From Fibrobacteraceae bacterium (GTDB lineage Bacteria; Fibrobacterota; Fibrobacteria; Fibrobacterales; Fibrobacteraceae), in NCBI GenBank assembly GCA_017625775.1, contig JAGAKE010000001.1, positions 62,001 to 126,000 on the forward strand: a stretch of DNA of 64,000 nt, read 5' to 3'. Below the pieces are notes generated by a model. That model searched no databases and was not told the origin of the DNA. It saw only the letters and a list, made by a program, of their open reading frames with translations. Below, piece after piece: positions 19,127-28,014 of the stretch. The translations under genes and the position numbers were made by a program. Each line of letters opens with the position of its first letter. The first letter of the stretch is position 1.

Positions 19127-20599
19127 ATGAGTGAATTAAAAGAAAAAAAAGGAATCCGTAAAGCCAGTTTTCATTTTGGCTTGTTGTTCTTATGTTTACT
19201 TTTCTCTTTTAGTTCTGCTTTTGGAAGTGAGTCTCAAAAACAAAATCAAGAAAGTCAGGAAATTTCGACAGGGGAAATGGTTACACGGGTGGTGTTTTGG
19301 CCTTTTGAAAATTTATTGCAGCCTTTGTTTGAGGCTTTAATTTACCCAGTTTCAGAGCCGTTGCGTTATGCTTTTCAAAAGAAAATTGTTGAAAAAGCAG
19401 TGAATTTAATCACGTTTGGAGAAAACAAGAATATTTTCATATACCCAACTTTAAATTTAAAACCAGGTACTTCAACGATGTTAGGTTTTATGTATCGCCA
19501 TTCAGATCTCTTGGTCAAGAAAGATTATTTGGTGTTGAGTGGGGAATTATACGCTAATAGTGATACCTATTATTCTGTTCGCTATAGTCAAAAAAGATTG
19601 TTTGACGGCAACACTTATATGGTATTTCATCATAGTGGAAATTTTAATCGCGATGGCACTTTTCGTTTGTTAGGCTCAAACGAATCATTTGCTCAACCAG
19701 ATACGACATTCCGGTTTAATTTAAGTGTTGCTCATGATTTGCCAATTCCAAAAACGAGAATTGATTTTGCTTCTGGAGTACGCTTGAAATATGGAGGCAT
19801 TCCAGAACAGCAATCTGATTTAATTGATTATGAGTATGTAGATGCCATGAGTGAACGCGGAATTTATCAGGATTATCAAATTTATCCGCAAATACTGACT
19901 TTATCTTTTGATAACACTGAATCTGCATTTACCCCTTCGTCTGGAGTTCATTTGCAGGGAAGTTTTGGGTATCATATAGTGAGCGATTATCAGGATTTGC
20001 CTTCTAATGAATTTGACTTTTTGACTTCTGAAAAAAATCATGATTTCATGAGTATGGAATTTTTATTACAAACCTATTTTTACTTCGGAAAAAAGGAAAA
20101 TTCTTATTTGCTTACTCGTAAAGAAGCTCGCGAAAAGCGGAGAGAATTTGCTGATTTTTCGATTCAGCGATTTGTTAAGCAATGGTCTCCATCACAGTTA
20201 AATACTTTATTATTAGAACGTCGTGTGTTAGCTCTCCAGTGGCGTTATTTGCAATATTTTGAAATGGAAAAAGGAGGCATGCCTGCATTATCATTTCTTC
20301 GCTTGAATGATAGATTTCCGCTTAGAGGTTACGAACAAGCATGGGCGTCTTTAGCTATTACTGGAATTTCTTTAGAATATCGTTGGCCGATTGATTATTA
20401 CATTGATGGTGTGATTTTTAATGAATACGCCATTTTTGCTAATGAAAAAGGAAAATTTGAATTTGATAATTTGCGAAATTCATGGGGCTTTGGCATTCGA
20501 GTGCGTCGGCCCGATATGTATTTTTTCCGTTTCCAACTTGGCTTCCATGGAATTCATGGGATTCACTTAGTGATGACAATCGCGCCAGAATTTCAATGA
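19127..20599 (+). CDS. Omp85-superfamily outer-membrane protein (surface antigen barrel)
   Basis: 490 residues with a signal peptide (about 17-34, ending SSAFGS). A conserved amphipathic segment follows (WPFENLLQPLFEALIYPVSE), then a barrel with alternating aromatic strands. The motif LRLNDRFPLRGYEQAWASLA near 400 matches the (V/L)RG(F/Y) loop of Omp85 barrels, with a strand after it (GISLEYRWPI). The chain ends near the final strand. No POTRA repeats are visible, so it is not BamA but a POTRA-less relative like patatin-fused or lone-barrel members. ATG at 19127 has only a poor ribosome site, and a nearby alternative is possible. It lies divergently to the MMPL operon. Confidence 0.75.
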   Translation: MSELKEKKGIRKASFHFGLLFLCLLFSFSSAFGSESQKQNQESQEISTGEMVTRVVFWPFENLLQPLFEALIYPVSEPLRYAFQKKIVEKAVNLITFGENKNIFIYPTLNLKPGTSTMLGFMYRHSDLLVKKDYLVLSGELYANSDTYYSVRYSQKRLFDGNTYMVFHHSGNFNRDGTFRLLGSNESFAQPDTTFRFNLSVAHDLPIPKTRIDFASGVRLKYGGIPEQQSDLIDYEYVDAMSERGIYQDYQIYPQILTLSFDNTESAFTPSSGVHLQGSFGYHIVSDYQDLPSNEFDFLTSEKNHDFMSMEFLLQTYFYFGKKENSYLLTRKEAREKRREFADFSIQRFVKQWSPSQLNTLLLERRVLALQWRYLQYFEMEKGGMPALSFLRLNDRFPLRGYEQAWASLAITGISLEYRWPIDYYIDGVIFNEYAIFANEKGKFEFDNLRNSWGFGIRVRRPDMYFFRFQLGFHGIHGIHLVMTIAPEFQ

Positions 20600-20622
20600 G
20601 TTTTTGAACGCCGCGTAAAAAA

Positions 20623-21657
20623 CTAAAAATCGAATTGTTCCTGTTCTAGCATTTTAGAAGAAGGCATTGTTTTTTGCATTTTTCGGTAAGCGATTTGGGT
20701 GGCTATTCTTCCTCTAGGCGTTCTTGAAAGAAGTCCTTTTTGAATTAAATATGGTTCATAGACTTCTTCGATGGTATTTTGTTCTTCATTCAGAGCGGCA
20801 CTTAAAGTGTTAATGCCGACAGGTCCTCCATTAAATTTATCAATGACCACAGACAGAATTTTTCTATCCATTGGATCTAAACCTTCTGAATCAATACCGA
20901 GCATTTCTAAGGTTTTTTCTGCGGCTATTTTATCTATAATTCCATTCCCACGCACTTGAGCTACATCGCGGCACCTGCGCAAAACTCTATTTGCAATTCT
21001 TGGGGTGCCGCGACAACGAGAACTTAAAGTAATTGCAGCTTCTTCTGTAATGTCTATTTTTAAAATTCTAGAACTTCTTTTGAGAATTTCACGAATTTCT
21101 TTTTCTGAATAAAGTTCTAAATGACAATGTAACCCAAATCTGTCTCGCATTGGGCTAGAAAGAAGCCCACTTCTTGTAGTAGCGCCAACAAGAGTAAAAG
21201 GACGAAGTGGTAAATTAACGCTACGCGCCGCAGGTCCTGAATCAAGCATTATATCTAACCTGAAATCTTCCATAGCAGGGTAGAGGTATTCTTCAATCAC
21301 TCGATTCATGCGGTGAATTTCATCAATAAATAAAACATCATTTGGATTTAAACTGGTGAGTAATCCGGCTAAATCACTTGCTTTTTCTAAAACTGGCCCG
21401 CTGGTGATGTGCAGAGAAACGCCCATTTCTTTTGCAATAATCCCGGCGAGAGTTGTTTTCCCAAGCCCCGGAGGCCCGGAAAATAAGCAATGGTCAAGAG
21501 GCTCGCCACGGTGTTTTGCGGCTTCTATGGCAATGGAAAGAGATTCTTTAAGCGCTTCTTGGCCAGTAAATTCAGAAAGCCCTGTTGGTCGCAAGCTTTT
21601 TTCAATTTCAGATTCTTCGTTGTTTTGAACAGATTGTGAAATCACTCGATCGCTCAT
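20623..21657 (-). CDS. ruvB: Holliday junction branch migration helicase RuvB
   Basis: 344 residues, standard for RuvB, the hexameric motor that with RuvA and RuvC processes recombination junctions. It shows LRPTGLSEFTGQ, Walker A GPPGLGKTT, Walker B LFIDEIHRM, sensor VGATTRSGLLSSPMRDRFG and the C-terminal winged helix (EPYLIQKGLLSRTPRGRIAT). It follows ruvA with an 11-bp gap on the same strand, the common ruvAB order. ruvC is not in the window. Confidence 0.98.
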   Translation of the reverse strand: MSDRVISQSVQNNEESEIEKSLRPTGLSEFTGQEALKESLSIAIEAAKHRGEPLDHCLFSGPPGLGKTTLAGIIAKEMGVSLHITSGPVLEKASDLAGLLTSLNPNDVLFIDEIHRMNRVIEEYLYPAMEDFRLDIMLDSGPAARSVNLPLRPFTLVGATTRSGLLSSPMRDRFGLHCHLELYSEKEIREILKRSSRILKIDITEEAAITLSSRCRGTPRIANRVLRRCRDVAQVRGNGIIDKIAAEKTLEMLGIDSEGLDPMDRKILSVVIDKFNGGPVGINTLSAALNEEQNTIEEVYEPYLIQKGLLSRTPRGRIATQIAYRKMQKTMPSSKMLEQEQFDF

Positions 21658-21667
21658 AAATTTAGGC

Positions 21668-22249
21668 CTAAATATGCTTTAATGCTTCAGAAATAAGGGT
21701 TGCGGTATTTGCTTCACTATCAAGATTTTTCTTTGCTTTTTTGATGGCTTCTTTAGCGGCGCTTTCTTTTACGCCAAGAGTTTGTAGAGCAAGGAATGCT
21801 TCTTGTTCTGCGCTAGAGAAACTAGAAGTTTCGCTAAGAGCTTGTAAAGCAGTCGCTTTATCTTTCAAGGAAATGATTAATTGTTCAACAGTCTTTTTTC
21901 CGATGCCTTTGATTTTAGACAAGGCGTTTTTATCTTCTCTGGCAATCATATCTAAAAAACTAGATGGCGAAACACTGCTTAAAATTCGCTGTGCCATTTT
22001 GGGACCAATGCCGTTTACATCAATCATTTTCAAGAAAAGTTCTTTTTCTGCAATTTCAGAAAATCCGAAAAGAGTCAAAGAATCTTCGCGAACGACTAAA
22101 TGCGTAAAAAGCGAAAGCTGTTCCCCGATTTCTGGCAAGGATTCGCCTGTACGTGTTGAGATTTGCACTCCAAAACCAACGCCATTGCAATCAATCACAG
22201 CAAAAGTCGGGTGCTTAATTTTTAATATGCCGCTTAAAACTTCAATCAT
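21668..22249 (-). CDS. ruvA: Holliday junction DNA-binding protein RuvA
   Basis: 193 residues with the OB-fold N-terminus (GILKIKHPTFAVIDCNGVGFGV), tandem helix-hairpin-helix motifs (LFLKMIDVNGIGPKMAQRIL and LSKIKGIGKKTVEQLI) and the small RuvB-binding domain III at the end (ALQTLGVKESAAKEAIKKA). RuvA tetramers hold the four-way junction for RuvB. It is the first gene of the ruvAB unit, read from the extended -10 element at 22268-22276. Confidence 0.97.
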   Translation of the reverse strand: MIEVLSGILKIKHPTFAVIDCNGVGFGVQISTRTGESLPEIGEQLSLFTHLVVREDSLTLFGFSEIAEKELFLKMIDVNGIGPKMAQRILSSVSPSSFLDMIAREDKNALSKIKGIGKKTVEQLIISLKDKATALQALSETSSFSSAEQEAFLALQTLGVKESAAKEAIKKAKKNLDSEANTATLISEALKHI

Positions 22250-22267
22250 AAAAAACCTTTCCTTTCA

Positions 22268-22276
22268 AATATAGCA
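22268..22276 (-). promoter_or_regulatory. Extended -10 promoter element for ruvAB
   Basis: Reverse-strand TGCTATATT about 19 bases before the ruvA ATG. The same nonamer recurs at 45178 and near 56128, suggesting it is the preferred vegetative -10 in this genome. No clear -35 is seen. Confidence 0.55.
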
Positions 22277-22979
22277 AATGAAATGAAAAATAGCTACACA
22301 AAAAAGCACTATTTTTGAGAGAGTAAGTCGGGCCAGAGCGTACTTTTGGGTCAAAACTGCGAAAATGCTGCGAAAATGGCCCTTTGGCTCTGTCCAGTCA
22401 TTCTGTACGGCTACGGAAACGCTGTGAAGCTGGAACCGGCCGAAATAGCCTAAAAACTATGGTTACGCAGTGAATAAACAGTCTGGAAGGGGCTTACCGA
22501 TTGAGGATTTTTTGCTAGCCGAGGTTGGGCGTACGGAATAGCCCAGCAGAGCCATTGTCAATGTATGTTGGCGAACGCCCCCAGTAGTCGGTCAAAAATA
22601 CAGTTTTCCCTACTCCCATCACCTCGGACTAGTTTCGAAGACACCTTTTGACTGCGGAATAATTTATATTTCACATTGACATAGGCTGCTGTCGGCATGA
22701 ATGTGCTGGTGGTGGTCGCTTGGAATTTTTGAGATTCGTCTCTTATTCTTGGCTCTAAAACTACCACTTTTAAGTCATCTGGGAATAAGACGAACACTCA
22801 CGTCCCGCCTGGGGCGTGGGTCGTTTTGCGCTTATCAGATGACAGGGCGTGGTAGCCCTTAGAGCCGGTAAGTGCGCTTTAACGACTCCACGCCTTTTTT
22901 GTATTCCGACATTTTGGGTGTGTATCGTATAAACGCATGAAAGAGATGGTTTTCGGTCCCCTATGCTACGGAGTATACT
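22277..22979. other. Intergenic boundary region, GC-richer than flanks
   Basis: About 700 bases between ruvA and the radical SAM operon with no convincing gene. Composition is clearly more GC-rich than ruvAB or the operon. It marks the left border of the accessory region. I found no tRNA, integrase or attachment repeat. Reverse-strand frames (22558-22797 and 22770-23078) lack ribosome sites and family resemblance. A terminator-like stem lies at 22856-22900. Confidence 0.45.
22856..22900 (+). terminator. Terminator-like stem, possible end of a small RNA
   Basis: GGCGTGG (22856-22862) pairs with CCACGCC (22888-22894), followed by six T residues. The 25-base centre has further pairing potential. 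No gene upstream on this strand needs it, so it may end a short untranslated transcript from the boundary region. Confidence 0.45.
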
Positions 22980-24137
22980 TTGAAGATTGGTATTTTGGAT
23001 GCAGATTTGCTTCGGCGTAAAAATCACAGATTCCCGAATCTTGTGTGTGAAAAGTTGTCTGGTTTTTACAAAGAACAAGGAGCAAAGGTTTCACTTTTAA
23101 CCGATTTTGACCACTTCAGAAAATTTGACCATGTATTCGTATCGAAAGTGTTCACTGACACCCCTATTCCAGAATGGCTTGTAGAAACGGACAGAATTCA
23201 TATTGGGGGGACGGGCTTTTACTTTGATAAGGCTCCGAATTTACCAGATGAAATTGAACATCATATGCCGGACTATCGGCTTTATGATGATTGGATAGCA
23301 GGAGAAGTTGCAAAGGCTGCGGCAGAAAAAGAACGGCAAGGAAAAGAATTTAACAAAAGTTCTTTTATGGTGCAGTTTAAAGAATATACCGACTATTGCA
23401 TAGGTTTTTTAACAAGGGGTTGTTTTAGGCGCTGTAAATTCTGCGTTAATCAGAAGTTTCAGCATGTTTTTGCGCACAGCCCATTAGAGGAATTCTATTA
23501 CGATGAATGCAAGAGAATTTGTTTGTTGGATGATAATTTCTTAGGATATCCAAAATGGAGACCTTTGCTAGAACAATTGCTTGAAATGAAGAAACCATTT
23601 AAGTTTAAGCAAGGTCTTGATGAACGTATATTGACAGAAGAAAAATGTCAGCTTCTTTTCAAAGCTAATTACGATGGCGATTATACATTCGCATTTGATA
23701 ACATTGCTGATTATGATTTAATTGAATCAAAATTGAAAATGATTCGGAAATATACGGATACAACAAGCATTCGATTTTATGTTCTAGTTGGTTTTGAAAG
23801 TACCGATGAAAAAGATATAGAGAATGCTTTTGAAAGGATAAAGTTGTTAATGAAATATCACTGTATTCCGTATATAATGAGGTTTCAGCATAAAAATTTT
23901 TCCCCCTGGAAGGAGTCTCCGTATAGGAGTTTGTATGTTACCTTGGCTCGATGGGCGAACCAACCCAATATCTTTAAAAAAATGAGCTTTAGACAATTTT
24001 GCGAGGCTAATCAGGCGCTTCATAAGACTGAAGGAACACTTTGTTCTTCAATGAATGCCCTAAATGAATTTGAAAAGAAATTCCCTAGGATGGCAAAACG
24101 CTTTTTCAACATGAGATACGATAGGAGAGGAAAATAA
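22980..24137 (+). CDS. Radical SAM protein, first gene of a six-gene operon
   Basis: 385 residues. The radical SAM cluster motif is RGCFRRCKFC (CxxxCxxC spacing, about residues 142-151), followed by LLDDNFLG and FKQGLDERIL in the TIM-barrel region. The N-terminal 130 residues (MKIGILDADL, FDHVFVSKVF, IHIGGTGFYF, DYRLYDDW) match the B12-binding-like N-terminal region of radical SAM proteins often carried by phages and mobile elements. The 4Fe-4S enzyme would generate a 5'-deoxyadenosyl radical; the substrate is unknown. The start is TTG at 22980, eight bases after GGAG. The stop overlaps the next ATG as TAATG. Its lead position suggests a nucleoside or DNA/protein modification step for the operon. 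Confidence 0.82.
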   Translation: MKIGILDADLLRRKNHRFPNLVCEKLSGFYKEQGAKVSLLTDFDHFRKFDHVFVSKVFTDTPIPEWLVETDRIHIGGTGFYFDKAPNLPDEIEHHMPDYRLYDDWIAGEVAKAAAEKERQGKEFNKSSFMVQFKEYTDYCIGFLTRGCFRRCKFCVNQKFQHVFAHSPLEEFYYDECKRICLLDDNFLGYPKWRPLLEQLLEMKKPFKFKQGLDERILTEEKCQLLFKANYDGDYTFAFDNIADYDLIESKLKMIRKYTDTTSIRFYVLVGFESTDEKDIENAFERIKLLMKYHCIPYIMRFQHKNFSPWKESPYRSLYVTLARWANQPNIFKKMSFRQFCEANQALHKTEGTLCSSMNALNEFEKKFPRMAKRFFNMRYDRRGK

Positions 24138-25129
24138 TGGAGTACAAAAAACTGCCAATTGATTCCGTGGAATTAGACTTTGAAAACCCACGAATTAAAC
24201 AATATATCGAGATGTATGCGGACAACATCAGTAGTGAAGGTATATCGCTTGCTTTAAGTGGAGGTGATTCAAATTCGTATTCGGCATTAAAAGAGTCTAT
24301 TAAAGTTAATAAGGGCCTTGTTAACCCGATTATTGTTAATCGGACGGATTCTGGAAAATTGGTGGTAATCGAAGGTAATACAAGGCTTCAAATTTATAAA
24401 GAATTCGCTGTTGCAGATCCTAATGACCCATGGAAAGAAATTATTGCAATTGTTCATGAAAATCTTTCTGACATTGAGATTCATTCCATTCGTCTGCAAA
24501 CGCATTTGGTTGGCCCAAGAGATTGGGATCCGTATTCTAAAGCGAAATATTTGCACTATTTGAGTGATGAACTCAAATTGCCTATGGAGTTGATTATTTC
24601 GTATTGTGGAGGAAAGGGTTCCGAAATTCGTAAATTGGTTGATGCCTATGTGGATATGGAACAATTCTACAAGTCGTTGATGATAAAAAACGAGCAGGAT
24701 CCAGATCCAAGAGATTTCTCAAAATTTTCAGAATTGCAAAATCGTTCTATTTTAGAGTCTCTAGTTGTCCATGGTTATACTAAAAATGACTTTGCTAAAT
24801 GGGTTGTTGATGGCAAGGTCGATAAAGCGCAAAATGTCAGACGGCTCCCTGCTATTTTGGCAAATCCCTTAGCTAGAGAAGAATTTTTTAAATCAAACAT
24901 AACAGAGGCAGAAAAATATTTAAATGCAAATGAGAAATCGTCGAAAGTTCTTGAATCTTTATCTATGGATGATTTGGTTCTTGAATTGACAAAAAGATTT
25001 AGAAATATTGAGTTTAAGGAAATAAAAAATTTGAGGATTTCAGAATTTTATAGAGAAAAGAAAGACAATATATTGAATTTAAAAGATGAAATTGACGGAA
25101 TCGTTGAAGAAATTGGTGTTGAAAAATGA
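24137..25129 (+). CDS. ParB/sulfiredoxin-fold N-terminal domain protein (first copy)
   Basis: 330 residues. The N-terminal 120 residues follow the ParB-like pattern: LDFENPRI, ALKESIKVNKGLVNPIIV, then VVIEGNTRLQIYKE, where ParB/Srx families have (D/E)GxxR. A conserved continuation LVGPRDWDPYSKAKYLHYL recurs in the second ParB-like gene at 27016 (GRKDWEPFEQATYLFRR), so the two are paralogues. The C-terminal part is helical and could bind DNA or partners. ParB-like domains act as CTPases in segregation proteins and as nucleases or modification factors in some phage and defence contexts. Which applies here is unknown. Overlapping stops and starts couple it to both neighbours. Confidence 0.78.
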   Translation: MEYKKLPIDSVELDFENPRIKQYIEMYADNISSEGISLALSGGDSNSYSALKESIKVNKGLVNPIIVNRTDSGKLVVIEGNTRLQIYKEFAVADPNDPWKEIIAIVHENLSDIEIHSIRLQTHLVGPRDWDPYSKAKYLHYLSDELKLPMELIISYCGGKGSEIRKLVDAYVDMEQFYKSLMIKNEQDPDPRDFSKFSELQNRSILESLVVHGYTKNDFAKWVVDGKVDKAQNVRRLPAILANPLAREEFFKSNITEAEKYLNANEKSSKVLESLSMDDLVLELTKRFRNIEFKEIKNLRISEFYREKKDNILNLKDEIDGIVEEIGVEK

Positions 25130-25536
25130 GTGAATCGTCGTGTCATATTGAACTAGTAAAAAGGGTTTTGAATTATGTCAAAACGGTTGTTGATCCGTCG
25201 TTTCATGATTTGATTGAAGTTGACGATTCTGTTTCTAACCAACCATCCAGGATTGTTGGAAATTACATACCCGATGTTTACTTTTTTTATGACAAAAGAT
25301 TGATTTTAGGCGAAGCAAAGACTTTGGATGATTTCGACCGAAAGCATAGTCAGGAACAATTTGCTGCTTATCTGAAAGAATGTTCTTCTTATGGAGAACT
25401 AGGTATGATTGTTGTTGCTGTCCCATGGGCTCTTGTTAATACTGCAAAGAATTTATTTCGGAGAAAGAAAAAAGAAATGGGCTCATTGATGAAAATCGTC
25501 GTGCTGGATGATATTGGGGGGATTTTTGTATTATGA
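25126..25536 (+). CDS. Small PD-(D/E)XK-like nuclease
   Basis: 136 residues. The core GNYIPDVYFFYDKRLILGEAKT gives Pro-Asp at 49-50 and Glu-Ala-Lys at 63-65, the spacing of restriction-endonuclease-fold active sites. HSQEQFAAYLKEC after it matches the Gln helix seen in VRR-NUC and related phage nucleases. The remaining beta-rich C-terminus (GMIVVAVPWALVNTAKNLF) suits the fold. ATGA overlaps join it to the ParB-like gene before it and the SNF2 helicase after it. In phages VRR-NUC and SNF2 genes often stand side by side, which supports a nuclease-helicase team. The assignment is by motif only. Confidence 0.66.
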   Translation: MSESSCHIELVKRVLNYVKTVVDPSFHDLIEVDDSVSNQPSRIVGNYIPDVYFFYDKRLILGEAKTLDDFDRKHSQEQFAAYLKECSSYGELGMIVVAVPWALVNTAKNLFRRKKKEMGSLMKIVVLDDIGGIFVL

Positions 25537-27023
25537 GTAAAATTATCTCTCCATTTAAAATTAATTATGATGCCAAGCATAATGCGTTTCCATATCAAAC
25601 GCAGGCGTTAAATGCTATCAAGGATTTCCCCTATGCGGCAATTTTCCATGAGCAGGGGCTCGGAAAAACGAAAATAGCGATTGATTTACTTTTATATTGG
25701 CTTCAAAAAAGAGACATAGATACAGTTCTTATCGTTACCAAGAAACAACTGGTTGCTAATTGGCTTGGTGAATTTGCCGAGCATACCTTTATTCATCCTA
25801 AGGTTCTTAATACTAGTAAAAAAGACAATTTTTATGTCTTGAATAGTCCTGCAAAAGTGGTTATTACAAATTTTGAAACGTTGTCTACAGATAAGGTGCG
25901 AATATCGTTGTTTTTGAAAAGCAGAAATGTTGCCATAATAATTGATGAATCAACAAAAATAAAAAATCCAGATTCAAAATTAACGAAGGATTTTTTTGAT
26001 TTGAGGGGATTGTTTAAGATAAGGGTCATAATGACAGGAACGCCAGTGGCGAACCGACCCTATGATATTTGGTCTCAAATTTTCTTTCTAGATGGAGGGG
26101 CTAGTCTTGGGTCCTCATTTAAAGAATTCAAGTCTAATACGGATTTGGCTAATAATTTGTCACAAGATAATGGCGCGAGAAAAGATTTTGAAAATGCTGT
26201 AGCACAAATTTGGCCTAAAATATCGGGTTTTTCTATCAGAGAGACGAAAAAAACAAGTGGCATAGTTCTTCCTCAAAAGAATTATGAGTCAATTTATGTT
26301 GATTTTGAGCCCGATCAAAGAAAGATTTATAATAAGATTGTAGAAGAGATGTTTTTGGAAGTATCTCGTAATGGCAATGTTTATTTTGATGACGAAAGTG
26401 CTATTCTAAAACGATTGCTTCGCTTGTTGCAGGTGACGTCTTCACCAACATTGGTTGATGATAGGTACAGTAAATCATCGGCGAAGGACAATGCTTTGGA
26501 AAAGTTAATACAGACAATAATAGGAAGGAATGAAAAATGTATTGTTTGGAGTTCTTTTATTGAAAATGTAAATCGTTTTGCAAAAAAATATTCTTGTTAT
26601 AACCCAAGAAAAATTCATGGGTCTATGAGTATTGATGAACGGACTAAATCAGTAGATCTGTTTAAAAATGAACCGGAATGTAAAGTTCTATTTGCCACAC
26701 CCCAAGCGGCAAAAGAGGGGTTAACGCTTACAGTGGCAAATAATGTGATATTCTATGATCGCGGCTTCAATTTAGATGATTATTTGCAAGCTCAAGATAG
26801 AATTCATCGTATATCGCAAAAGAAAGAATGCTTCATTTATAACTTGATAGTGAAAGATAGCGTAGATGAATGGATTGATGTTTTGCTAGAAGCTAAGCAA
26901 CGTGCCGCATTTTTGGCCCAAGGCGATATAACTTCACAACAATATGCAAAAATCGCTGATTACGGTTATGGTGATATAATCCGAAAAATTTTACAAGAAA
27001 ACAAGGAGCTGGAAAATGACTGA
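25533..27023 (+). CDS. SNF2-family helicase/translocase
   Basis: 496 residues. The two RecA-like lobes are visible: Walker A EQGLGKTK (residues 40-47), DEST in place of DEAH (IIDESTKIKN, near 137), motif III MTGTPVANRPYDIW. In the second lobe are CIVWSSFIENV, KIHGSMSIDERTK, FATPQAAKEGLTL and QAQDRIHRISQKK, typical SNF2 motifs V-VI. SNF2 enzymes track along duplex DNA and remodel protein-DNA complexes; in bacteria many serve phage replication, restriction or other defence. No accessory domain is present, so specificity probably comes from the ParB-like and nuclease partners encoded around it. It overlaps the next gene by eight bases. Confidence 0.88.
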   Translation: MSKIISPFKINYDAKHNAFPYQTQALNAIKDFPYAAIFHEQGLGKTKIAIDLLLYWLQKRDIDTVLIVTKKQLVANWLGEFAEHTFIHPKVLNTSKKDNFYVLNSPAKVVITNFETLSTDKVRISLFLKSRNVAIIIDESTKIKNPDSKLTKDFFDLRGLFKIRVIMTGTPVANRPYDIWSQIFFLDGGASLGSSFKEFKSNTDLANNLSQDNGARKDFENAVAQIWPKISGFSIRETKKTSGIVLPQKNYESIYVDFEPDQRKIYNKIVEEMFLEVSRNGNVYFDDESAILKRLLRLLQVTSSPTLVDDRYSKSSAKDNALEKLIQTIIGRNEKCIVWSSFIENVNRFAKKYSCYNPRKIHGSMSIDERTKSVDLFKNEPECKVLFATPQAAKEGLTLTVANNVIFYDRGFNLDDYLQAQDRIHRISQKKECFIYNLIVKDSVDEWIDVLLEAKQRAAFLAQGDITSQQYAKIADYGYGDIIRKILQENKELEND

Positions 27024-28014
27024 GCAACCGGTGAAAGATACAATAACAATTGGAAAGGTGAAATACCCTGTTACCCGTTGTGAACTAAAACAAGCGGATT
27101 TGAGGTTTTATCCGGAGAATCCACGTGTATATAGTATTTTAAACAATTCTTCTGAAGATCCTTCACAAGAGGAAATAGAAGAAGAAATGTGTAAAATGGA
27201 ACATGTCAAGGAATTGCGAGTAAGCATAGAATCTAATGGGGGATTGACGGACCCGTTAATTGTAAAGGACAATATCGTTCTTGAGGGGAATAGCCGCTTG
27301 GCAGCATATAGGATATTAAATAAGACTCAGCCAGCCAAATGGGGTCTTGTAAAATGCATGGTTTTGCCAAGTGACATTTCCGATGAGGCTGTTTTTACAC
27401 TTCTTGGACAATACCATATAATAGGAAGAAAAGATTGGGAACCTTTTGAACAGGCGACTTATTTGTTTAGGCGATCGACGCAAACCAAAACTCCTATTGC
27501 AATACTGGCTCGTGATTTGGGTGTCTCTGCAAAGAAAGCGGAACAAATGGTTGATGTTGTAAAATTTATGAAAATGAATAATGATGTTGAAAAAAAACAT
27601 TGGAGTCACTATGAAGAGTATTTGAAAAATTCTAGCATAAAAAAATTTCGTGAAACGAGCCCTGATATGGACGCAACTATCGCAAGTGCTATAAAAAGCG
27701 GAGAAATTGAAAAAGCTTCCGATATAAGATGTTTAGGTGATGTAGCTAAAGTTGGAGATAAACAGTCAAAAACATTGATGCAGAAGGTTGCGACAGGAGA
27801 TTTGACTCTTTATGAGGCTTATGAAAAAATGAAGGCCACGGGTAAGTTGGTCAATGTTGTGAAAGAACTGAAAAAACACCGGATTTTCTATAGTGATCCT
27901 GACAGTTTGATAAAGCAGATTAATGTTAGTGAGGATACGCGTCAACAGGCGGTTTTTGAAATAAATAAAATATGGAGAAGTTTGAAAAAGATTAAAGACG
28001 CGATAGGCAATTAA
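27016..28014 (+). CDS. ParB/sulfiredoxin-fold N-terminal domain protein (second copy)
   Basis: 332 residues, a paralogue of the gene at 24137. LRFYPENPRVYSIL, VSIESNGGLTDPLIV and VLEGNSRLAAYRIL give the ParB-like core. QYHIIGRKDWEPFEQATYLFRR matches the conserved continuation in the first copy. A helix-turn-helix-like segment (PIAILARDLGVSAKKAEQMVDVVKF) follows at about residue 155, fitting DNA recognition. Having two diverged copies around a nuclease and a helicase suggests a heteromeric DNA-binding complex. The ATG lies inside the end of the SNF2 gene, so translation is coupled. Function is inferred only. Confidence 0.76.
   Translation: MTEQPVKDTITIGKVKYPVTRCELKQADLRFYPENPRVYSILNNSSEDPSQEEIEEEMCKMEHVKELRVSIESNGGLTDPLIVKDNIVLEGNSRLAAYRILNKTQPAKWGLVKCMVLPSDISDEAVFTLLGQYHIIGRKDWEPFEQATYLFRRSTQTKTPIAILARDLGVSAKKAEQMVDVVKFMKMNNDVEKKHWSHYEEYLKNSSIKKFRETSPDMDATIASAIKSGEIEKASDIRCLGDVAKVGDKQSKTLMQKVATGDLTLYEAYEKMKATGKLVNVVKELKKHRIFYSDPDSLIKQINVSEDTRQQAVFEINKIWRSLKKIKDAIGN

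Noticed and set aside
22558-22797. Reverse-strand 79-codon ORF upstream of the radical SAM gene
   Set aside because: Reads somewhat protein-like but lacks start signals and overlaps another random frame; left as unassigned boundary sequence.
22250-23000. tRNA or integrase as an island attachment site
   Set aside because: No tRNA-like T-loop, integrase gene or flanking direct repeat could be found at the left border.
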